NCBI GenBank assembly: GCA_019751475.1 | Contig: JAIENH010000514.1 | Location: 1-5,555 of the forward strand | DNA length: 5,555 bases | From: Cyclobacteriaceae bacterium | GTDB taxonomy: Bacteria > Bacteroidota > Bacteroidia > Cytophagales > Cyclobacteriaceae | Direction: 5' to 3' | In this document: positions 1 to 4,928 of the stretch, in pieces | Layout of the letters: the number at the start of each line of letters is the position of its first letter | How positions within the stretch are numbered: position 1 is the stretch's first letter | Position numbers and translations under genes: made by a program | The notes under the pieces: generated by a model | What the model saw: only the letters and a program-made list of their open reading frames with translations | What the model was told of the DNA's origin: nothing | Database searches by the model: none

Positions 1-165
1 CTCGCCGCCGCCCATCGCGCCGTCGATCTCGTCGAGCACCACGAGCACGGGCTTGCGAGAGCCGAAGACGGACTGCTGCTCGGTCGCGTCCTTGAGTCGC
101 TGGCGCAGAGTCTTGGCCGAGCGGTCGTCGCTCGCGTTGATCTCCATCAGGCGGTAGCCCGCGCG
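1..165 (-). pseudogene. CTF18: Fragment of a eukaryotic Ctf18-type RFC clamp-loader ATPase (foreign, chimeric)
   Basis: Read on the minus strand, in the same frame as the ferredoxin, this stretch gives AGYRLMEINASDDRSAKTLR, then ATEQQSVFG, then VVLDEIDGAMGGGE. The NASDDRS block and the Walker B motif with a following glycine (DEIDGA) are characteristic of Ctf18 (CHTF18 in human), the large subunit of the alternative clamp loader that loads PCNA for replication and sister-chromatid cohesion. Archaeal and canonical RFC large subunits have DEAD- or DEVD-type motifs here instead. GC is about 68%, against the mid 40s for the rest, and codons nearly all end in G or C. Only the part from just after Walker A to just past Walker B is present; the gene continues beyond the left edge, and its upstream part is replaced by bacterial DNA. 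No intron is visible. A GC-rich alga, protist or fungus is a plausible source, but one cannot be named. Confidence 0.75.
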
Positions 166-978
166 ATCTTTTAAAAGTTTACTCAGTTTGAAAGATTGAC
201 CACTCCCGTTGGTCACGGTGTCTTCATACATATCGCCAAAACTGAACACATCATTGGGGCAGGCGCTCACACAATGCGGCAGCTCACCTTTGTCGATCAT
301 GTGGGGGCAGAAGTCACACTTATCTACCGTACCTTTTTGACTGGGTATTCCGGCATAGTCAGGAGTATAGGCTGCTTCTTCAACATCCTTGCCCTGCCAT
401 GGCTCAGACCAATTGAACACCCTCACAGAATAAGGACACGCGGCCATGCAGAACCTGCAGCCGATGCACCGGTTGTTGTCAATCAACACAATACCATCTC
501 TTCGCTTGAACGTGGCATCGACCGGGCAAACCTTCACACAAGCAGGTTCATCGCAATGCTGACATAACGTAGGTTGCCAATACGGTGCAGACTTTTCAGA
601 GTCCTGCATCTTGTAGATTTTAATCCACGCATTCTCTCCGGTGATGTAGTGATTTTTGTTGCACGAGCTTTGACACTTTTTCGCATTGCGGCATTTGGCA
701 AGATCTACGACCATCACAAACTTCCGATTGGGAAAACCCTCGCGCGGATTGTAGGCCGATTTACTTTCATGAGCATGTTCCACAGCCGATTTGGCCACCT
801 GCATCAATGTTCCGTCAGTTGACATCACCTCGATAGTTTCTTCAGAGTCGAGACTTTCTGATTTGCCAAATACTTTTGCTAGCAATGCACCGCTTGCGGC
901 TGTGAGCAAACCAAATTTTAGACCTTGCTCCACAAAGTTGCGTCTCGACTTTTGTTGGTTGTCTTTTTCAGGTTTCAT
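1..978 (-). CDS. Tat-exported 4Fe-4S dicluster ferredoxin (electron-transfer subunit), 3' part replaced by foreign sequence
   Basis: Open from an ATG at 978 to the window edge (326 codons, no stop), but only residues 1 to about 271-279 are ferredoxin. Seen: a twin-arginine signal (SRRNF at 11-15, hydrophobic stretch about 20-34), then a short module (46-69) resembling one in the neighbouring 89-residue protein. Cysteine groups follow: C96/C102/C106; C139/C142/C147/C151 (CQHCDEPAC); C171/C174/C177/C181-P; and C221/C224/C236/C240-P. This is the layout of the periplasmic Fe-S subunits of the PsrB/TtrB/HybA type, which pass electrons between an NrfD-like membrane quinol oxidase and a catalytic partner. 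Only 15 cysteines are present: position 99, usually Cys, is Ala. The family normally ends soon after residue 271 with a YRxxEELGTxPxVYYLP-like tail (recalled, not computed); here the sequence changes to Ctf18. The start is supported by an AAGGA site just upstream. Substrate of the system is unknown. Confidence 0.85.
   Translation of the reverse strand, partial: MKPEKDNQQKSRRNFVEQGLKFGLLTAASGALLAKVFGKSESLDSEETIEVMSTDGTLMQVAKSAVEHAHESKSAYNPREGFPNRKFVMVVDLAKCRNAKKCQSSCNKNHYITGENAWIKIYKMQDSEKSAPYWQPTLCQHCDEPACVKVCPVDATFKRRDGIVLIDNNRCIGCRFCMAACPYSVRVFNWSEPWQGKDVEEAAYTPDYAGIPSQKGTVDKCDFCPHMIDKGELPHCVSACPNDVFSFGDMYEDTVTNGSGQSFKLSKLLKDRAGYRLMEINASDDRSAKTLRQRLKDATEQQSVFGSRKPVLVVLDEIDGAMGGGE
142..168. 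other. Chimeric junction between bacterial ferredoxin gene and Ctf18 fragment
   Basis: Composition, codon use and protein identity all change here. To the right, minus-strand codons are A/T-rich (AAA CTT TTA AAA GAT); to the left they become CGC GCG GGC TAC CGC CTG. The residues encoded across the join (DRAGYRLME, 271-279) fit both the expected end of the ferredoxin family and the start of the Ctf18 block, so the exact breakpoint cannot be placed more finely. The two parts stay in frame. Confidence 0.75.
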
Positions 979-982
979 GGTT

Positions 983-987
983 TCCTT
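983..987 (-). promoter_or_regulatory. Shine-Dalgarno-like site of the ferredoxin gene
   Basis: The minus strand reads AATAAGGAAACCATG. The AAGGA lies 4 bases before the ferredoxin ATG and overlaps the TAA stop of the upstream 89-residue gene. That points to translational coupling of the two genes. It is the clearest Shine-Dalgarno-like match among the starts in this window; the other starts have A/T-rich leaders. Confidence 0.5.
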
Positions 988-1255
988 ATTTCGTAAAGCC
1001 CTTTGGTTTCAGCCAGCTTAACAGTGATTGATTAGACATTTTCTTTTCGATGACTTTTGCATTTTTAATGGCATCCCTTCTCACCTTCACTGCCTTGCCA
1101 TCGGATGTCAGCATGGTGACAAATTCATCATCTTCACTTTGCTCTTCAACCGTTGTTTTAGCCAGCGGACTTGCCACAGGCAAAAAAGGAAGAGCAAGGC
1201 TGAACCCTAAGAATTTCCTTCTCGAAACGGCTGGGTTCTTATTTTCATGCTCCAT
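986..1255 (-). CDS. Small Tat-exported protein of unknown function (89 aa)
   Basis: I do not recognise a named family. Seen: a canonical twin-arginine motif (SRRKFLG, residues 11-17) followed by a hydrophobic run to about residue 32 ending SPLA, so export by Tat is likely, with cleavage near 32. An acidic patch (37-44) leads to a short block, MLTSDGKAVKV (48-58), then a basic stretch and a C-terminus with one Trp (81). There is no Cys or CxxCH, so it carries no Fe-S cluster or haem c of its own. Residues 46-66 resemble residues 49-69 of the ferredoxin encoded next, and both proteins have their arginine pair at residues 12-13. The gene starts 12 bases after the barrel gene ends and stops 7 bases before the ferredoxin ATG, so it is surely co-transcribed. 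It may be a partner, chaperone or escort for the Fe-S subunit, or a partial duplicate of its N-terminus; both are inference. Confidence 0.8.
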   Translation of the reverse strand: MEHENKNPAVSRRKFLGFSLALPFLPVASPLAKTTVEEQSEDDEFVTMLTSDGKAVKVRRDAIKNAKVIEKKMSNQSLLSWLKPKGFTK

Positions 1256-1267
1256 AAAGTTTCTGGG

Positions 1268-2104
1268 TTAAAAATTCCAAAGGCGATTAATGTTAAAGCC
1301 GATCAGGAATTGCTTATCGGAAAGTTTGTTGGGATTGAGCATGTAATTCCTTTGCGGAACAATGCCATTGTAGTTACCGACAAATACTTGAAAAGCGTGT
1401 GAACCTGTAGACATTTCAATACCCAATGCCAAACCCGGATTGTCTGAGTTTTGGCCAAACGGCTGACTGTAGTCGAGCAGTATTGCGGTTTTATCGCTGA
1501 TGCTTACTTTACCGCCTGCCGCAATCGCAAACTGATTGTTGGCAAGTGATTCGTCAACAATGTTGTAATGCGAGAAACTTGGAGCCACCTGGAAAGAAAC
1601 TGTCCGGCTGAACCTGCGCATGATAATGAGTTGACTGAAGTATGAAAAACGGTTCGATGATTTAGGGAAGAAGTCTCCCGCGCGCGCATCGATTGCTGTA
1701 TTGCCGTAAAAAGTCATGCTCACCGGCACACTGCCGGAACGGGTTTGTCGTAGCAGTGCTACTCTCAGGTTGAAATCCTGCAGGCGATCATTTTTGGTAG
1801 TGCCAAAACCCAGCGTGATGCGGTCTGTGATGGCATAGCTTAGCCCAAGCCTGATATTAGCCGGCCCCCACATACCGAGTAGGTCGTTATTGCCGTTTTT
1901 GATTACCCCAAACCGGTGTTGAATGTCAAATGTCAGGGTCTTCTTGGAAGCGACTACACCAGTAGGGTTGTCAATTAACCATGAACTTTGAAATGCATCA
2001 CGCTCAGGCTTGTCTGCTTTGCGTGCAAGGGTATCTGCTTCCTGCGCTTGTACAGAAATACAACCAACTATCAATGCCAAAAAGAAAGCTACTATGTGTT
2101 TCAT
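1268..2104 (-). CDS. DUF5777-like outer-membrane beta-barrel protein
   Basis: A 278-residue protein with an N-terminal signal peptide (hydrophobic 4-18, likely cleavage after VQA at 20). The rest is alternating polar/hydrophobic strands typical of an outer-membrane barrel, for example ANIRLGLSYAITDRITLGFG and KTAILLDYSQPFG. It ends in an aromatic residue (NRLWNF, Phe278), as expected for recognition by the Bam machinery. Conserved-looking blocks after the signal (DAFQSSWLIDNPTG, LTFDIQHRFG) match what I recall of the Bacteroidota DUF5777 barrel family, whose function is not established. A chance lipobox (IVGC at 12-15) exists, but the strand pattern and C-terminus favour a barrel. It lies 22 bases after the cytochrome gene and 12 before the small Tat gene. 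A pore or docking partner for the neighbouring cytochrome is possible but unproven. Family assignment is from memory of its look, not from a search. Confidence 0.8.
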   Translation of the reverse strand: MKHIVAFFLALIVGCISVQAQEADTLARKADKPERDAFQSSWLIDNPTGVVASKKTLTFDIQHRFGVIKNGNNDLLGMWGPANIRLGLSYAITDRITLGFGTTKNDRLQDFNLRVALLRQTRSGSVPVSMTFYGNTAIDARAGDFFPKSSNRFSYFSQLIIMRRFSRTVSFQVAPSFSHYNIVDESLANNQFAIAAGGKVSISDKTAILLDYSQPFGQNSDNPGLALGIEMSTGSHAFQVFVGNYNGIVPQRNYMLNPNKLSDKQFLIGFNINRLWNF

Positions 2105-2126
2105 AATCTGAATTTTTTAGGATGGG

Positions 2127-2522
2127 TTAATTGTTGCGTGCTCCTTCGTCTATCCACTTTTTGATCAATGCTATCTTCAGCGGAGACATGCGTCCTGCCG
2201 TTGGCATGGGATTGTCAACTCCTTCAGCCCACTCCAGCATTTCTACCAATTCACTTCCTTCGGCATTTCCGGGTACAATGGCGCCTTCCTCAAGGTTCAT
2301 GAGAGACTCGTAGGCAAAACCTTCGCGCAAATCTGGTTCTGCCTCTGAAGGATTGTGGCAGGTAGCGCACTCAAGTGTGAGAATAGGTTGAATGTCCAGC
2401 GCAAACGATACATTGTCTTTTACAACAATTTCCTTTTCGGGAAATTTGTCGTTGTCGCATGAACTCAACAGGAGGCCTATGCCAACAGATGCAACAAGGA
2501 TTGGTTTGTGTGTTTTTTTCAT
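2127..2522 (-). CDS. Monohaem cytochrome c lipoprotein
   Basis: A 131-residue protein with a lipoprotein signal (KKTHK basic start, hydrophobic run, LLSSC with lipidated Cys22). After a charged linker (DNDKFPEKE) comes SFALDIQPILTLECATCH: one haem-binding site with Cys52, Cys55 and the proximal ligand His56. Met106 in the NPMPTAG segment is the likely distal ligand, and the end (SPLKIALIKKWIDEGARNN) is the usual C-terminal helix of this fold. The DIQPIL...C..CH and KWIDEGA pattern is that of small cytochromes related to the planctomycete-type cytochrome c domain. It would shuttle electrons at a membrane surface. The acidic residues right after Cys22 resemble signals that send Bacteroidota lipoproteins to the cell surface, but this match is loose. 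First gene of the second cluster; the ATG at 2522 is preceded by an A/T-rich leader with no clear Shine-Dalgarno site. Confidence 0.9.
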   Translation of the reverse strand: MKKTHKPILVASVGIGLLLSSCDNDKFPEKEIVVKDNVSFALDIQPILTLECATCHNPSEAEPDLREGFAYESLMNLEEGAIVPGNAEGSELVEMLEWAEGVDNPMPTAGRMSPLKIALIKKWIDEGARNN

Positions 2523-2599
2523 AACATGGTTTTTAAAAGTTTAACATAAGGTTCTATATCCACTAAGCATTTTTAATTCATATTAATAGGTGGCGGTTC
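2523..2599 (-). promoter_or_regulatory. 77-base gap between efflux and cytochrome clusters; possible weak promoter region
   Basis: This is the largest gap between genes in the window and is very A/T-rich. On the minus strand it contains TATGTTAAAC about 30 bases before the cytochrome ATG, a poor match to the Bacteroidota -7 element TAnnTTTG, and I see no well-spaced TTG -33 element. A small A/T-only inverted repeat (TTAAT-ATGA-ATTAA) is too weak to call a terminator. Either read-through from the efflux genes or a separate start is possible. Confidence 0.25.
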
Positions 2600-3700
2600 T
2601 CACATTTTCATCCCACTCATCGCACCGCCACCTTGTTTTACTTTCCAGGCACTGTTCAGCAGAAAACCACCGCGAATCACTATCTTGTCGCCGGGTGATA
2701 ACCCGCTGAGTATTTCCACTTCGCGTTTGTTCTGAGTGCCAATGTCCACCATGTGTTGTTCGAACATGCCGTCACTGGTTTCCACCCAAACGATTACATT
2801 ATTTTCCAAAAGCAAGGCAGACTTGGGAATGACCAGGGTCTCTTTTCGGTTGCGCTTCAAGTACACATACGCCATCAGGCCAGGCTTATAATTTCCTTTC
2901 TGATTGTCAACTTTGATGCGCACCAGATTGATCTTCGTATTGTCCTCCAGTCGCGGGTTATCGTACACGATCTCACCTTTGATGCGTTCGCCCGGAAAAG
3001 CTTCAAACTCCACTTCAATTGTGGGTGACTGTCTCAGGTAATTGATCTCACTGCTGTACAATTGAGCTTCGATCCATAAGCTATTTAAGTCAGCCAGCCT
3101 GAACATGGGGCTACCGATCTCAACGTACTCACCCTCGCGCACGAGCAATTCGGACAAGTACCCGCTGCGATTAGAGTAGAAGGTGATCAGTGGAGAAATG
3201 CTTTTCGTTTTTTCCAGTTCGTTGATTTGTTTTTCCGTCAGCGTCCAAAGCTCAAGGCGCCTGCGGGATGCTTCGACCATTCTTTGGGTAATCTCTTTTT
3301 GAGTGGTGGCTGTTCTATTTTCATCGATGGCCAGTAGGTATTCATTTTCGTAAGACAACAGCTCTTCGCTATAGATACTGTATAGTGGATCTCCGGTTTT
3401 CACGAATGTGCCAGGGTTGCGCACAAATAGTTTGTCGATTCTGCCCTTTACGCGGGAGCTGACTAGATTGATGTTCCGTTCATCCACCGCAGCAGTGCCA
3501 ATCAAGGTTGTCTCTTCAAAGATTGTTTTGACTTGTGCCGTATCGATCTGAATGTTGGCCACTAGTCTCTCCTGTTCTGTCAATGAGAGCATTGCTTCAT
3601 GCGCATCGCCATGTCCTGCGTGCGACTGCTCTTGTTTTTTTTCGCAGGATGCTGAGAGAAGGAGAATTAATAGGGTTATATAAATCGTATTTCTTTGCAT
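2600..3700 (-). CDS. cusB: CusB-like RND efflux periplasmic adaptor, lipoprotein (366 aa)
   Basis: Membrane-fusion subunit linking an inner-membrane RND pump to an outer-membrane channel. Seen: a lipobox (LLSASC, Cys19), then a His-rich head (HAGHGDAH, 27-34). The first half of the barrel-sandwich (lipoyl) domain spans about 79-110 (VKGRIDKLFVRNPGTFVKTG). A helical hairpin about 112-165 begins YSEELLSYENEYLLA, close to the CusB-type YSPEL...EYL motif. The second lipoyl half is about 168-205 (REGEYVEIGSPMF), followed by a beta-barrel domain (FPGERIKGEI), the LVIPKSALL strand and a membrane-proximal domain. The last six residues (MSGMKM) add three Met. His and Met suit Cu(I)/Ag(I) handling, as in CusB. 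Length is normal for the family. It starts 3 bases after the preceding adaptor's stop, so translation is probably coupled. The metal is inferred from motifs; zinc or cobalt cannot be excluded. Confidence 0.9.
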   Translation of the reverse strand: MQRNTIYITLLILLLSASCEKKQEQSHAGHGDAHEAMLSLTEQERLVANIQIDTAQVKTIFEETTLIGTAAVDERNINLVSSRVKGRIDKLFVRNPGTFVKTGDPLYSIYSEELLSYENEYLLAIDENRTATTQKEITQRMVEASRRRLELWTLTEKQINELEKTKSISPLITFYSNRSGYLSELLVREGEYVEIGSPMFRLADLNSLWIEAQLYSSEINYLRQSPTIEVEFEAFPGERIKGEIVYDNPRLEDNTKINLVRIKVDNQKGNYKPGLMAYVYLKRNRKETLVIPKSALLLENNVIVWVETSDGMFEQHMVDIGTQNKREVEILSGLSPGDKIVIRGGFLLNSAWKVKQGGGAMSGMKM

Positions 3701-3703
3701 GAC

Positions 3704-4924
3704 TCACTCGGGTTTAACCAAACTTTCACGATCCATTAAGTACCCGGCATCTACGGCCACTTCATCATCACCCTCCAATCCGCTCAGCACGGTTACCCGT
3801 CCTTGCGAAACCGGGCCAAGCCTCACGAACCGGATTTCCAAAATGTGAGTACCTTCTTCGGTTTGCCCCACCTTTTTCCATACGGCCTGCCTTCCACCCA
3901 AGTACAGAATGCTGGTTGCAGGCAACGTCAACGATTCTTTTGTTTTTGGGTAGATGGTTGCTTCCAATAATGAATTGATACGGAGGTTTCTATTGGCATT
4001 TGACAGATACACTCGAACCTGGATGAACTTTTGACCTGTGGCATATTGTGGCTCGATGTATCGCACAGTGGTCTTAATCGGTTTATCAGGAATTAACTCA
4101 CTCACCATTGTTATACTGTTGTTCAGCGCTATCTCATCCTGGTGAAGGTTGTCCACGGAGAGAATGCCCCACACCTCACGAAGGTCATTGATCCAAAAGA
4201 GCGTTTGCCCTGGCGAAACGTATGCTCCTTCGCGGACTGGTCCTGATGCGGAAGTCGAAGAAGATGAAGCCTGCTGTTTTTGCTGGGAACCTGACCCCAT
4301 GCCACCACCCATCTTACTTCCTGCTGAAGAAGTCATTGCCGTTCCTGTTGGGGGCATTTGGGTTGATGGGGAATAAAAAATATATCCGTCATACAGACTG
4401 TAGATGGAAAGTGTAAAGAACGTTTTACCCGATTCGATAATTTGTTTTATCTGGGCATCGGTTATTCCCAGCAGTTTAAGTTTATGGGCTGCATGTTTTG
4501 TGATCTCACCAGCGGGGTCAACTTTGTGTGCGTACAAAAGTTCCTCCTGATTGGTGTTAAGATCGGGACTGTACAGTTCCAGTATTTTATCGCCTTTGCG
4601 CACAAATTGATTTTCATACTTTACATAAAGCTTTTCGATGCGGCCGCCTACCCGCGCAGCTACCTGGTTGCTCCTGCGTTCATCGAGGGAAATAAATCCG
4701 TATGCGTTAACCGGACTTGATTGAAGTTGCTTAACTGGCTTTACAAGGGCCTGGCTTGATATTACTTTCCGGTTAGTTGGTTCCACTGAAATGGAAATCG
4801 CTTTTTGGCTTGCTTCATCATTCGGATGAGATCCATGCTTACCGTGCTCATCATGCGATCCTTTTTTACACCCGTAAAAGAGTATGGATAAGCCGACCAT
4901 TATATATAGCGTGATTTTTTTCAT
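3704..4924 (-). CDS. CusB-like RND efflux adaptor with Met/Ser/Gly-rich insert, lipoprotein (406 aa)
   Basis: A second, divergent membrane-fusion adaptor. I start it at the ATG at 4924. A TTG five codons earlier (4939) would also be in frame but overlaps the pump gene, whereas the ATG sits 4 bases after the pump's TAA and gives a compact lipoprotein signal (FYGC, Cys19). Then come a His-rich head (His24, 27, 30, 33), the first lipoyl half (VGGRIEKLYVKYENQFVRKG, about 91-110), and a short hairpin starting LYSPDLNTNQEELLYA. A second lipoyl half (REGAYVSPGQTLFW, about 231-244) is followed by the barrel domain and a C-terminal domain ending near GYLMDRESLVKPE. Unusually, about 44 low-complexity residues with four Met (186-229) interrupt the lipoyl domain. 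It shares general architecture with the adaptor downstream, but the sequences differ throughout, so this is not a recent duplication. It probably works with the pump encoded just before it. Confidence 0.9.
   Translation of the reverse strand: MKKITLYIMVGLSILFYGCKKGSHDEHGKHGSHPNDEASQKAISISVEPTNRKVISSQALVKPVKQLQSSPVNAYGFISLDERRSNQVAARVGGRIEKLYVKYENQFVRKGDKILELYSPDLNTNQEELLYAHKVDPAGEITKHAAHKLKLLGITDAQIKQIIESGKTFFTLSIYSLYDGYIFYSPSTQMPPTGTAMTSSAGSKMGGGMGSGSQQKQQASSSSTSASGPVREGAYVSPGQTLFWINDLREVWGILSVDNLHQDEIALNNSITMVSELIPDKPIKTTVRYIEPQYATGQKFIQVRVYLSNANRNLRINSLLEATIYPKTKESLTLPATSILYLGGRQAVWKKVGQTEEGTHILEIRFVRLGPVSQGRVTVLSGLEGDDEVAVDAGYLMDRESLVKPE
4238..4369 (-). other. Met/Ser/Gly/Gln-rich low-complexity insert within adaptor
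   Basis: Encodes residues 186-229 of the adaptor, between GYIFYS and VREGAYV, the two strands that in the neighbouring adaptor (GYLSELLVREGEYV) are directly joined. Composition is dominated by Ser, Gly, Gln, Thr and Met (Met190, 197, 205, 209; KMGGGMGSGSQQ; ASSSSTSAS). It should form a flexible loop at the tip of the lipoyl domain. The spaced methionines could bind Cu(I) or Ag(I). Confidence 0.6.
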
Positions 4925-4928
4925 GGTG

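Noticed and set aside
165..168. GATC at the join as evidence of restriction-ligation cloning
   Set aside because: GATC occurs many times elsewhere in the window, so one at the breakpoint is weak evidence; shared peptide/DNA similarity explains the join as well.
196..822. Plus-strand open frames over the ferredoxin gene
   Set aside because: They lie opposite a minus-strand frame with clear Fe-S motifs and their translations show no recognisable domain; they are shadows.
1..978. A real ferredoxin-Ctf18 fusion protein
   Set aside because: The frame is continuous, but composition and taxonomy change abruptly at the join, both domains are cut, and a nuclear clamp-loader piece on a Tat-exported protein makes no biological sense.
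2060..2071. Lipobox (IVGC) in the barrel protein's signal
   Set aside because: A better signal peptidase I site (VQA) follows, and the barrel-like strands with a C-terminal Phe favour an integral outer-membrane protein.
2560..2590. Hairpin terminator after the second adaptor
   Set aside because: Only a five-base A/T stem is visible, with no GC-rich stem or clear T tract; too weak to support.
4149..4720. Plus-strand open frames over the first adaptor gene
   Set aside because: They mirror a well-supported minus-strand adaptor; one is produced by the low-complexity insert read on the wrong strand.
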